This document shows, piece by piece, positions 22,396-32,659 of a DNA stretch of 64,000 bases. Origin of the DNA: Delphinus delphis (lineage: Eukaryota > Chordata > Mammalia > Artiodactyla > Delphinidae); assembly GCF_949987515.2 (NCBI RefSeq), contig NC_082703.1, forward strand, positions 11,866,680 through 11,930,679, read 5' to 3'. The stretch's first letter is position 1; every line of letters starts with the position of its first letter. The notes beneath the pieces are model-generated. The model was not told the origin of the DNA. It ran no database searches and worked only from the letters and a program-made list of their open reading frames with translations. Both the position numbers and the translations under genes were made by a program.

Positions 22396-23163
22396 GAAAT
22401 AGAATTCTCATCGCCCCAATTCAATAGACACAGCGCAGAAAACCTACTGGTTTGGCCCTGTTGTTCATGTGCCTGTGGTTTGCTCTCCTCCCTCACCCAG
22501 AGGTCCAACTACCCAGGTAATCAGGGAAGTCTCTTGGAATAGCTGACAGATGTACCATGATGCTTCTTTGATCAGTGTAGTTGACCTTGTGGGGCCAGTC
22601 GACCCACACTTGCAGGGAAGTAGATGGGCCCGGGAGTTCATCTCTCCCTGGAGAGGCCTTAGCCTGTGACTGCCCCACGTGGTGTATGAAAGCCCGCCTC
22701 CCTTGTCTTGAGGGACTCTGACTTTAAGGGTAGTTTATACTCCAGGTCCCAAAGGGACAGGCTGAAGCTGAGACTTTGCCCCAAAGTGCACACTTGCTTC
22801 ACTTCTTCCCCTTTCATCCTGCTTCCACATTTCCTTACAGAATTCTCCTGGAAGCACCTCTTTACTAAATGACTTGATTACAAATCCTTGTCTCAGTGTC
22901 TGCTTTGGGGGAATTGAGCCTAAGATAGTTGGTTCTGAAGGGGGTCCTAGGAAGCTGACTCTAAGTATGGGTTCTAAGTTGGGTCACTTGCCAGTCAGAC
23001 GGCAACCAGAACTTCCTCACTGGGGTAGTGCAGTGTCGATAGTCCCTGTCACACTGTAGAACTGCAATCACTAAGACTCATCTGCGGTGAAACTGATACG
23101 ACACAGTGGGAGGAGAGCCAGTGGCTTGTGTGACTTCTCTGGTGTCTGAGAAGTTAAGAAGGA

Positions 23164-23203
23164 AATTGCACAGTCCTTACAATTGTGTAAGGACTGTGCA
23201 ATT
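23164..23203. repeat. Perfect inverted repeat, 17-bp arms
   Basis: AATTGCACAGTCCTTAC at 23164-23180 and its exact reverse complement at 23187-23203, separated by a 6-bp spacer. It can form a hairpin in either strand. It lies inside the degenerate ERVL-like stretch, where such perfection is unexpected. Confidence 0.97.
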
Positions 23204-23374
23204 GGTTGACTGTTTCCAGACATTGAAGATAAAATAGGCTCAGATGTGACAGTCAGAAGACCTCCTTAGCACAGAAAGCACTAAAAAAGAGACTTTCACA
23301 TTCCAAAACCAGAGGACATAGCATGCTAAAGACCAGGCCAGGACCTAATTTGAAGAGTAGCAGAACTTCAGAGA

Positions 23375-23446
23375 AGGCTGTATTTTCAGCCTCATCAAGT
23401 CTCCTAGATCAGGCTGTATTTTCAGCCTCATCAAGTCTCCTAGATC
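23375..23446. repeat. Exact tandem duplication, 36-bp unit
   Basis: Two identical, head-to-tail copies: 23375-23410 and 23411-23446, each starting AGGCTGTATTTTCAGC and ending CTCCTAGATC. No mismatch between them, against a highly mutated background. Confidence 0.97.
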
Positions 23447-25109
23447 AGAGTCAGGGCCTTATTCAGGAAAGAGTATAAACCTGAGACTTGGAATGGTGAC
23501 ACTGGGGTAGATGCACTTGAGAAACTCGAACCCTCTGAGTCTGCAGAAGTGATCTCTGGGCTCCTGGCTAGAGACTAGCAGCCCACCCCTTGCCTGAAGA
23601 CCACTTAAAGCCTCAAGTGTGGCAGATGCCCTGTACTCCTCAAGACAATATTTGCCATCCTCCTCAAGTTCAGCAGCCTCCTTCCCTCCTGGCCACTAGA
23701 CCAATAATGAGAGACAAATCTCACTGTGGCCTGATTAAGAAAGAGCTGGTCCTGACACACACAGAGAGAGAGAATATTCACTGAAGAAGCTTCAAGTCCT
23801 GGCTAACATGTCTGGGAGTGGATCAGGACGGTGCTGGACCTGAGTGGGGGACAGCACACTAATCTGGATAAGGGAGAGTTTGTTAATCTGAGGTCCATAT
23901 CCTGTGACTCAAGAATTCATTTCCTGGCAGTGAAGCCAGTCCTAATGTGCTGTTGGGATGGCTTTTAGAATCTGTGGGGGAAATGGCCCACATTAAAAGA
24001 AGCAGAGATGTTAGAAATGCTTTGGCAGAGTGTTAAGGACAGTAGTTAAAGGATCAGAGATGAATGAATCAATTATTTAAGACTCAAGGACCCACGTTGT
24101 TCCTTGTGAAGGCACGGAGGATGTTCCTTTCCCTTGCACAATGCGGGATGTAGTAATGAGGAGAACAGAGCACTCTTGAGACATACAGTTGCGGGGTCCT
24201 CCATTGCCCAGGGTTGACTGTTCCAGAGGCTGTTATGGAACTGTTCTCTTTAATAACAGTGGGGCGGTAGGAGTCCAGAACAGTAGAGGCCAGGTGGCAG
24301 ACCTTAACCACCAGCAACAAGGTGAACTTAATTACTGTAATGTTTGGCAAGGTTGGATGGGTCAACTCATCAGAGGGAACCACAAATAGAATGAGATGCA
24401 CTACAACCCCATGTGGTAGTATGCTTGAAAGACACTGGTGAGGGGAAGCCCTCCTGATGGGCTGAGTTTCAAGCAGTGCACCTGGTCATCTACGTGTGTG
24501 AAGAGAGAAATGACTGGAGTCATGGTATTGTGGACTGTTGGGCAGATACTATTAGGTTATACCAAGGTGGGGTGGGGGGGTAGTGGGAATAGAACACCTG
24601 GTGTGGAGAAATAGTTTAATACCAACATTGTTAGAATTGCCACTGCCCAGTGATAATACCAAGTGAAGTGTCTTTTAAGCATTTGTTTGTAAATTCTCTA
24701 CAGACCCTTCTTGTTTGCACAGGAGTGGGCCTCTTCCATCATTCACCCCATAGTTCACCATTCCTCATAGGCTCTGGCGAATAATTCAGTTGGTTGGTCA
24801 GAGGTCTGGAAGGATTAAGACTGGGGACATGACAGCCTGCAGGCTTACAGGAGTAGGCTAAAGTGAGAGGATCTTTGTATCCCCATGAACGCCCACCAGA
24901 GTAGAGTCACTGCAGAAGAGGCGTTAAACAACTAAGGACTTGCCCAAAATTTCAGACTTGTATCACCAGCCACCTAGTACCTGAACAAAGATGACCAAGA
25001 TGAAGGCACTGTAGGGCCCAACAGCATTGGCTTTCTCACACCAAGGCTGATTTAGCTTGGTGTAATTTACACTGCAGAGCTCCCCGTGGGGTTATGCTGA
25101 GGCTGGTAA

Positions 25110-25440
25110 TACACCTGTGGTAGGCAGAACTCTAAGATGGCTGCCAATGATCCCACCCTTGTACGATCCCCTCCCTTGAGTGTGTGCAGGACCTGGGATT
25201 ATGATGGGCTTCACTCCATCATTCCATAATCAAGTGGCATTCTATGGCAAAGGTGAAGAAATTGTGCAGCTGTAATTAAGGTCCCTAATCAGTTGACTTT
25301 GAATTAATATAAAAGATGATTATCTGAGGTGAGCCTGATCTAATCAGGTGAGCCTTTCAAAGACTGCTTAGACCTTTCCTGAGAAAGGGAGCCCAGTGAG
25401 GAAGCGTCTGCAGTGGTCAAGGCGGGAGATGATGGTGGCT
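25110..25440 (+). mobile_element. Possible MaLR/ERVL LTR fragment
   Basis: GTGGTAGGCAGAACTCTAAG, ATGATCCCACCCTTGTACG, GTAATTAAGGTCCCTAATCA and GAGGTGAGCCTGATCTAATC suggest an old LTR of the 'GTGGGCAGAATAATG...' kind. I cannot place the family. Confidence 0.45.
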
Positions 25441-25587
25441 GGACGGGGGAAAGGGTAGGGGAAAGTGGTCAGACTGCAGATAGACTTTGGAGGCAGAGCT
25501 GACTGGCCTGCTAAGGGCTTAGGTAAGAATTCCCTCCATAGTATCCCTTACAGATCTTCAGACAACTCTAATTCAACTAACACTTTT

Positions 25588-25794
25588 TTCTTTTCTTTTT
25601 TTTTTTTTCGGTACGTCCTCTCACTGTTGTGGCCTCTCCCGTTGCGGAGCACAGGCGCCGGACGCACAGGCTCAGCGGCCATGGCTCACGGGCCCAGCTG
25701 CTCCGTGGCACGTGGGATCTTCCCAGACCGGGGCACGAACCCGTGTCCGCTGCATCGGCAGGTGGACTCTCAACCACTGCGCCACCAGGGAAGT
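25588..25794 (-). mobile_element. CHR-type SINE, short form, with target duplication
   Basis: T-run, CGGTACGTCCTCTCACTGTT (a small deletion in the usual GCGGGCC segment) and reversed head GCGCCACCAGGGAAG. Flanked by CAACTAACACTTTT at about 25576 and 25796. Confidence 0.95.
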
Positions 25795-25859
25795 CCAACT
25801 AACACTTTTAAGCGATAGACAATTCAGTTTTGGACAACTCTAACTGACAACCTTCTTTT

Positions 25860-26344
25860 CTGTGGTGGGCTAAGTCTGCCTCACATGGCTCTGCCACGTG
25901 GTCCTAGCTCAGTGTAGTGCAAGCACCTGACAGTTGGCCTTTTTGATTGTCATACCAGTGCCTGACATGAAGCTTTTGATTGCTGAGGCATCCACTTCAA
26001 AGACTGTCTTCTCGAATAAACACATTGCCAGCTACATGACTAAAGAGCCAGGCCACCCCACCCCTGAAGTTCCTTTGTTTCCAAGCTCTCTGGTTGACTC
26101 AGATCACTGACCCTATTTGGCTGCTTGTTCTTCCCTTGCCATTTTTAATTCCTGCTTTAAATTCAACAATAAAGAGTGAACGCGTGAAATCCTAGGTACC
26201 CCAGCCTCAACCCCCAAAGAAAGCAGAATTCCAGGCCCATGTTCACACTCTCTCTCTTTACCAGAGACCTTGCTGTGTGGCTCCAGGTGTGCCATGTGCC
26301 CTCCAGGACTTGTGAGTAATAAACCTTGGGTTTTGGGGGAGTGT
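25860..26344. mobile_element. Possible LTR 3' part, related to the one near 57.1 kb
   Basis: CCAGGTGTGCCATGTGCCCT followed by CCAGGACTTGTGAGTAATAA and ACCTTG aligns with AGGTGTGTCAAGTACTTCCG followed by TTAGGACCTGTGAATAATAA at 57074-57115. The shared order ends in an AATAAA polyadenylation signal, as LTRs do. The extent to the left is unknown. Confidence 0.4.
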
Positions 26345-26485
26345 TTTTTTTGTTTTGTTTTGTTTTTTAATTTTTCGGCCACGCCGCGTGGCATGCAGGA
26401 TCTTAGTTCCCCAACCAAGGATGGAACCCATGCCCACTGCAGTGGAATCTCACAGTCTTAACAGCTGGACCACGAGGGAAGTCCC
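26345..26485 (-). mobile_element. Old short tRNA-derived SINE, with target duplication
   Basis: TTTGTTTTGTTTTGTTTTTT tail, CGGCCACGCCGCGTGGCATG, reversed head AGCTGGACCACGAGGGAAGT. Flanked by AATAAACCTTG at about 26318 and 26486, so it landed at the AATAAA of the presumed LTR. Confidence 0.9.
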
Positions 26486-26519
26486 AATAAACCTTGTTTT
26501 TTTCTAAAATTCCCTGATG

Positions 26520-26745
26520 GTTATTGCTGACCGCAGTAAAGTATACAAAACATAGAATCTACCATTTTAAGTGTATAATTCCGTGGCATTAAGAATATTC
26601 AGTGTTGTACAACCATCACCACTATCCATTTTCAGAATTTTTTCATCTTCTTGAACAGAAACTCTATACCCATTCAGCCCTGACTCCCATTCCCTCTCCC
26701 CTAACCTCTCCCTGGTAACCTCTGAGTGTCTTGCAATCAGCATAA
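26520..26745 (-). mobile_element. L1 3' UTR fragment, antisense
   Basis: ACCATTTTAAGTGTATAATT, GTTGTACAACCATCACCACT and CTCTCCCTGGTAACC are the antisense 3' UTR of old L1M4-like elements. Confidence 0.75.
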
Positions 26746-27530
26746 GAACCACAAGGGTTGGTCCAGGCACAATATTAACTCTGAAAGGGGAAATGTCTGC
26801 GGGCGCTCCCCTTGGGCCCATGTGAGTGCCCCCAGGCATGTCTAGTCCATAGCATCACTATGGATAGGTTGAGACCAACAGGAAACCTCCAGCCTCTGAC
26901 GGCCCCAGAGAAGTCGGCTCCCTCCTCCACTTGCCAAATGTCAGTCACTGCTTGCTCACGTCCTGCTCTTTGCTGGCTCCCCCTACCCAGTTTTCAAACA
27001 CGTGAAAACCCAGTCTGGCACGAAGTGAGAAGCTTTCCCCGATAGTGAGAGGGGGTATGGAAATAATTGATACACCAAAGGTGCAGAGATTTCTGGATGA
27101 CCATGTGAGCACTGGGCAGCAGCCTGCCTCTAATCCTCACCCCCAGCAAACAGATACACTCACACACACTCACCACTCCCAGATATAGCCAGCCTGTCTG
27201 GTTTGTCCACTAGGGTTCTGTGGCCCCATGCAGCTGGGAACAAAGCTTGGCCCTGAATCCCAGCTTGGTAGACCATAACGCAGGTTCCCTTCACCAAGTT
27301 TATTTCCCCTACTTCCCTCCAGGACTCGTGCTATTCCTTTTGCAATAACTGGACTCTGAGTCCTCCCTGACTTACGATCCTGGAAGCCCACCTGATGCTG
27401 AGAATCATTGCCGTCCAAAAATCCTGCACACACTGCTGTGCCCATTTTTCTGAGTCAAGTTTCCCCTCTTAGAGAGTGCTGTTGACCTAGAGTCACCTGG
27501 AGTTTGCTGCATCTCCATGGACTTGCTGAT
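26746..27530. other. Unassigned, GC-richer
   Basis: Nothing recognised for certain; CCCTTGGGCCCATGTGAGTG and neighbouring GC-rich sequence could be part of another LTR. Short frames on both strands here overlap and are unsupported. Confidence 0.35.
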
Positions 27531-27748
27531 TTTTTTTTTTTTTTTTCTTTTTTTTGCGGTACCCGGGCCTCTCACTGCTGTGGCCTCTCCTACTGCAGGG
27601 CACAGGCTCCGGACGCGCAGGCTTGGCAGCCATGGCTCACGGGCGCAGCCGCTCCGCGGCATGTGGGATCTTCCCGGACCAGGGCACGAACCCGCGTCGC
27701 CTGCGTCGGCAGGCGGACTCTCAACCACTGCGCCACCAGGGAAGTCCC
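27531..27748 (-). mobile_element. CHR-type SINE, short form, with 15-bp target duplication
   Basis: T-run, GCGGTACCCGGGCCTCTCAC, reversed head ending GCGCCACCAGGGAAGTCCC. Exact flanking TGGACTTGCTGATTT at 27518-27532 and 27749-27763. A recent insertion by its clean ends. Confidence 0.97.
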
Positions 27749-27951
27749 TGGACTTGCTGATTTGATGGCACAACTTTTCCCCAGGGGGAGCTCCTGCTCC
27801 TGGGGTTTCTCACAACACTGTCACTTTCTGGCCCAGATTCCCTGATCCCGCTTGTTGGAATGTCCCAGCATGCCATGCAGCTCGGACTGTGAATTATGAC
27901 ATGTGACTGAAAGAATATTAGAACTGGAAGGAATCTTGAAGATCATCTTGG

Positions 27952-28303
27952 GCCTTCCCTGGTGGCGCAGTGGTTAAGAATCTGCCTGCCAGTGCAGGGG
28001 GCACGGGTTCGAGCCCTGGTCTGGGAAGATCCCACATGTCGTGGAGCAACAAAGCCCGTGCGTCACAACTTCTGAGCCTGCACTATAGAGCCCGTGAGCC
28101 ACAACTACTGAGTCTGTGCACCTAGAGCCCGTGCTCCACAACAAGAGAAGCCACCACAGTGAGAAGCCCATGCACCGCAACGAAGAGTAGCCCCCGTTCA
28201 CCACAACTAGAGAAAGCCTGCACTCAGCAGCAAAGACCCAACACAGCCAAAAATACAATAAAATAATATAAATAAATAAACTTAATATCTTAAAAAAAAA
28301 GAT
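27952..28303 (+). mobile_element. CHR-type SINE, long form, full length
   Basis: CTTCCCTGGTGGCGCAGTGG head, GGGTTCGAGCCCTGG B box, AGCCACAACTACTGAGTCTG body, CCCAACACAGCCAAAAATAC end and A/T tail. Flanked by AGATCATCTT at about 27940 and 28302. Confidence 0.96.
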
Positions 28304-28580
28304 CATCTTTTCCAGTGTTCCTCAACCTTTTCTCTGAAAAGGGAAAAGCACAAATAGTAGTGGATGCCTGCTCTTTACAGACAAGAAAACAAACTCAGTG
28401 TCTAAGTGCCTTACCAAAGGTCTTGCAGCAAGTTATGATTGAGAACTAATTGCCTAACATTTAGTATATTTTATGTATCACTAACAGTTGCATTCCCTTG
28501 GATCTTTTTTCTAACTTGGATTTATTACCAACTTACGAGAATTTTGAGGATTAATGTGTACACAATTAAAATCAACTTTA

Positions 28581-28779
28581 GGGCTTCCCTGGTGGCTCAG
28601 TGGTTGAGAGTCTGCCTGCCGATGCAGGGGACACGGGTTCGTGCCCCGGTCCGGGAAGATCTCATGGGCTAGGCCCATGAGCCATGGCCGCTGAGCCTGC
28701 GCGTCCGGAGCCTGTGCTCTGCAACGGGAGGGGCCACAACAGTGAGAGGCCCGCGTACCGCAAAAAAAAAAAAAAAAAA
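28581..28779 (+). mobile_element. CHR-type SINE, short form, with 13-bp target duplication
   Basis: GGGCTTCCCTGGTGGCTCAG head and about 22-A tail. Exact AAAATCAACTTTA at 28568-28580 and 28780-28792. A deletion removes part of CCCACATGCCGCGGAGCGG. Confidence 0.97.
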
Positions 28780-28792
28780 AAAATCAACTTTA

Positions 28793-29339
28793 AAAATATC
28801 TGCTGATCTCTATCGGGGATCATGCTAGGAATGGAAACAACGATATTTAAGACAGAATTCTTTACTCCTAGTGTTTACAAAAAAATAAAAAGAGCTGTTA
28901 AGTATATTTAACAACTCTTGAATAGAAATGGTAATCTTGATAGGCTGATAGCGAGGGTCACCATTTTCTAAATAGATTCAGCTGAATAAAGTTAATATAG
29001 AGAGTATAAAGAAGATAATAAAAATGTGCATGGAAACTAAGGTATTTGGCAATTTGGTTCTAAACAGTAGTTTTAAGCTATATTTGTCTTAAATAGTTTT
29101 TTTCAAAGAATGAAATTACATTGTACTACATGTTTCTCAGTTTCTTATCTAAAGAGCAAAAGACTATACTTTAATAAAAGCTTAGCAATACGAAAATGAT
29201 AAGAAGCAATTGAAAGAGAACAAGATTGAGAACAAAAGATAGAGATGAGACTGGAAGGTTGAATAGAATTCCTTGAAAAAAGGCAACAGGGGATCTCACT
29301 TTAATAAAAAGAGAGTCTTAAAGAAAGTTGCTAGAACAT
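28793..29339. other. Unassigned, AT-rich
   Basis: No repeat family or exon recognised. Confidence 0.35.
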
Positions 29340-29731
29340 TGTATTTGTCTCCTAGGGCTGCCAAAACAGAACACCACACACTGGGTGGCATAAACAATAG
29401 AAATTTATTTTTTCACAGTTCTGGGGACTAGAAGTCCAAGATCAAGGTGCTGGCAAGATCAGTTTATGCTGAGGTCTCTCTTCCTGACTTGTAGACAGCT
29501 GCCTTCTCACTGTGTCCCCATGGCCTTTCCTCTGTGAGTGCAAAGAGAGAGAAAGATCTGCAGTGTCTCTTCCTCTTCTTACAAGGACACCAGTCCTACC
29601 AGATTAAGGCCCCACCCTTATTACTTCATTTAACCTTTATTACCTCCTTAAAGGCCTGATCTCCAAATACAGTCACATTGGACTTTAGGGCTTCATATGA
29701 ATTGTGGGGAGGGGAGCACAATTCAGTCCGT
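29340..29731 (-). mobile_element. MLT1-type LTR, antisense
   Basis: TGTATTTGTCTCCTAGGGCT start, ACACACTGGGTGGCATAAAC, CTGCCTTCTCACTGTGTCCC, CTCCAAATACAGTCACATTG and CAATTCAGTCCGTAACA end. Same family as the copy at 19.2 kb but with an extra GCAAAGAGAGAGAAAGATC segment. I see no matching 5-bp flanks. Confidence 0.87.
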
Positions 29732-30063
29732 AACAGGCACTTCCTCAGCATTTTTTCAATATTATGCACTAAACTCCCTCCTTTTCTTGAACGTTGTCTC
29801 ATGTATTCACAGAGAAGAGACAACAAAGAATTAGTGTTTGTCACGGTAACAGGTCTGCCATCATGACACAATGTGTACTGTGAGTAATGGGCTTGTCAGC
29901 CTCCAGGGACCACACAATACCTGAATTCACCTCCTATTCTATATGAATGCGATCCAGAGGGTTTCCTGCTCGTCATCTCTGTGACAAGCCACTCTGCACT
30001 GATCAGATCACTTATTAACAACTCCCAGCTGTACACACCATTTTGTTCAGGGCTTTGCTGTCG
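29732..30063. other. Unassigned intergenic sequence
   Basis: Nothing recognised. The short open frame 29678-29866 begins inside the LTR and is not supported. Confidence 0.35.
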
Positions 30064-30076
30064 CTGGATAGCTTAG

Positions 30077-30522
30077 GTTTGTTTTGTTTTGTTTTGGCTG
30101 CGTCGGATCTTTTTTTTTTTTTTTGCGCTACGCGGGCCTCTCACTGTTGTGGCCCCTCCCGTTGCGGAGCACAGGCTCCGGACGCGCAGGCGCAGCGGCC
30201 ATGGCTCACGGGCCCAGCTGCTCCGAGGCATGTGGGATCTTCCCGGACCCGGGCACGAGCCCGTGTCCCCTGCATCGGCAGGCGGACTCTCAACCACTGC
30301 GCCACCAGGGAAGCCCTGCGTCGGATCTTTGTTGTGGCATACGGGGACCTTTGTTGCGGCGCGTGGGCTTCTCTCTAGTTGTGACGTGCTGGCTCGGTAG
30401 TTATGGCGAGCCAGCTTAGTTGCCCCGTGGCATGTGGGATCTTAGTTCCCTAACCAGGAGTCGAACCCTCATCCCCTGCATTGGAAGGCGGATTCTTTAC
30501 CACTGGACCACCAGGGAAGTCC
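30077..30522 (-). mobile_element. Older tRNA-derived SINE, split by a younger SINE
   Basis: Left part: GTTTTGTTTTGTTTTGGCTG tail. Right part, after the inner SINE: GGATCTTTGTTGTGGCATAC, GGCATGTGGGATCTTAGTTC, ACCACTGGACCACCAGGGAA. Exact 13-bp flanks CTGGATAGCTTAG at 30064-30076 and 30523-30535 mark the original insertion. Confidence 0.95.
30112..30315 (-). mobile_element. CHR-type SINE nested in an older SINE
   Basis: T-run, GCGCTACGCGGGCCTCTCAC, reversed head GCGCCACCAGGGAAGCCC. Flanked by an exact CTGCGTCGGATCTT duplication (30098-30111 and 30316-30329) made of the older SINE's own sequence. Confidence 0.97.
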
Positions 30523-30739
30523 CTGGATAGCTTAGTTTTCTTTTCCAGCAATAGTACGAGCTGTCTACATGTGGTCACATTGACAGCATATGTACTAAAA
30601 CTGGTGTAATGGATTGTTTGTATCTGATGTGGTAGGAAACGGAAAATATTACAAAGGCCATACCTAAATGCTAAATTAAATTTCTTCTTTGAGCACTGAA
30701 GTTAATAAAAACAATAATGTTGGTTATTTTGTTAAGCTC

Positions 30740-31090
30740 TTTATATAAAATGCTTTCCTTTTTTTCATTAAATATTTTATCAATAGTTGCAAAAGTAATA
30801 CATGATGTTGTTAGAACAACAAACCAAGAACACAGGAGTATAAAGTAAAAAATCAAAATCTTATCTTCCTATCTTACTCTTAACTACCTCATTCCCACAC
30901 ACTAGGGATAGTCACTTAACAGTCTGATACGTTTTTTCCCAGATCCCTTACTGCAGGCACCCACACACCTTCTCTCTCTCTCTCTCAGTGTGTTACTTTT
31001 TAAACAAAAATTGGATGATACTATGTGTGTTTCACTTATCAAATATATCATGAACAAAAGAGGAAGATAGATGAAATGAGAACTGCGGAA
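30740..31090 (-). mobile_element. Old L1 3' fragment, antisense
   Basis: GCAAAAGTAATACATGATGT, AACACAGGAGTATAAAGTAA and CACTTATCAAATATATCATG resemble the antisense 3' UTR of L1M/ME elements. Includes a (CT)n patch at about 30972. Confidence 0.55.
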
Positions 31091-31317
31091 TGTTGATAAT
31101 TGTTGAATCTGGATAATGGATACATGGAGAGCCATATTCTCTTTATTTCTGGGTTAAAAAAATCATAAACATGCTTCATTGTGAGTACAAAAAGTTCTAT
31201 CTGATTATTTTTTCATGATCATACAATATTACAAAATATGAATGTATTATGCTTTTCTATGACCTTACTAATGGGTCTTTGGTTTTTCTCCCTTTTTTCC
31301 CTCTTACATATTGTACG

Positions 31318-31390
31318 AAGTCATTTATTCATTCATGAATTCAAAAATATTTATTGAGGGCTTACAGTGTGTTAGGATCTGGGGTTTTCA
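31318..31390 (-). mobile_element. L2 3' tail, antisense
   Basis: TCATTTATTCATTCATGAAT then TATTTATTGAGGGCTTACAG. Very short ancient relic. Confidence 0.5.
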
Positions 31391-31499
31391 TTTACATTTT
31401 TTTTTAACGTGTCCATAGAAACATTCAAGTCTTTACTCAGTCAAGTGAGAACTATATTGATATTTAGTCTACACTTCAGTACAATAGTAAGATAAAGTT

Positions 31500-32590
31500 A
31501 TCATTAGAACTAACATATGATCCAGCAATCTCATTTCTGGGTATATACCCAAAAGAAGAGAGATCAGTATTTCAAAGAGATATCTGCACACCCATGTTCA
31601 CTGTAACACTAATCATGATAGCCAAGATATGGAAACAACCCAAATGTCCACCAACAGATGAATGGATAAAGAACATATGGTATATACATACAATGGGGTA
31701 TTATTCAGCCTTGAAAAAAGAAGAAAATCCCACCATTTGCAAAAACATGGATGGACCTGGAAGACATCACACTAAGTGAAATAAGTCAGTAATAGAAGGA
31801 CAATACTTTTATGATTCCTGTTACATGAGGTACATAAAATAGTCAAGCTTAGAGAAGCTGAAAATTGAATGGTGGTTTTCAGCCACGGGTAGAAGGGGAA
31901 ATGGGGAGGTGTTATTCAATGGGTAGAAAGTCACAGTTATATAAGATGAATAAGCTCTAGAGATGCTCTGTACAACATAGTGCCTAAGATTAACAGTATG
32001 AGATTGTGCACTTAAGAATTTGTTAAATGGGAACTTCCCTGGTGGTGCAATGGTTAAGAATCCGCCTGCCAATGCAGGGGACACAGGTTCCATCCCTGGT
32101 CAGGGAACTAGATCCCACATGCATGCTGCAACTAAGAGTTCTAATGCCACAACTAAGGAGTCCGTGAGCCACAACTAAGGAGCACATATACCACAACTAA
32201 GGAGCCTGCAAGCCGCAACTAAGGAGCCCACCAGCCACAACCAAGGAGCACACATGCTGCAACTAAAGGAGCTGGCGAACCCCAACTAAGGAGCCTGCCT
32301 GCCACAACTAGGACCCAGCACAACCAAAATAAATAAATTTTAAAAATTAAATTAAATTAAATTTTTTAAAAAAGAAGATAGATCTCATGCTAAGTGTTCT
32401 TTCCACAAAAAACAAATAAACAAAGGGATGCAAAGAAACTTTTGGAGTGATGGATATAAGTTTACTACCTTCATTGTGGCAGTGTTATCACAGGTGTATG
32501 CATATGTCCAAACCCATCTAATTGTACACATTAAATATGCACAGTTTTTAATACAGGAATTAGACCTCAATAAAGCTGAAAAATAATTAT
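31500..32590 (+). mobile_element. L1 3' end (ORF2 end and 3' UTR), split by a SINE
   Basis: Sense L1: ATATGATCCAGCAATCTCAT, ATGGAAACAACCCAAATGTC, GATGAATGGATAAAGAACAT, TATTATTCAGCCTTGAAAAA, then 3' UTR TAGCACTTAAGAA-like sequence to about 32030, and after the SINE GAGTGATGGATATAAG, AATTGTACACATTAAATATG and CCTCAATAAAGCTGAAAAAT. The end of ORF2 is readable for short stretches but is broken by stops. Confidence 0.87.
32031..32372 (+). mobile_element. tRNA-derived SINE with internal 22-bp tandem growth
   Basis: GAACTTCCCTGGTGGTGCAA head, then CAGGGAACTAGATCCCACAT. Instead of the normal body, it has seven to eight near-copies of a roughly 22-bp unit containing CACAACTAAGGAGC (about 32123-32310), then AACCAAAATAAATAAA. 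Inserted in L1 3' UTR. Confidence 0.9.
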
Positions 32591-32659
32591 CAGTTCTACT
32601 ATCAATTTATTTCAATGTGCGAATTGAACATTTAATTATTTTTAATAAAGATAACGTTC

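Larger units (their letters stand above)
22580..25090 (+). mobile_element. Degenerate ERVL-like provirus remnant (LTR plus pol relic)
   Basis: The left 350 bp look like an old LTR: CCACGTGGTGTATGAAAGCC, TCCAGGTCCCAAAGGGACAG and a CTTGTCTCAGTGTCTGCTTT end near 22890. The right part (about 24430-25060) follows the RNase H to integrase stretch of ERVL-class pol in nucleotide order, for example GATGGGCTGAGTTTCAAGCA, GTGCACCTGGTCATCTACG and CCATGAACGCCCACCAGAG. Every frame is full of stops and indels and no protein-coding capacity is left. It is an ancient endogenous element; family assignment is from memory. Confidence 0.5.

Noticed and set aside
32123..32310. Regularly spaced 22-bp repeats as a CRISPR-like array
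   Set aside because: There are no unique spacers, the units are contiguous and diverged, and they lie within a mammalian SINE.
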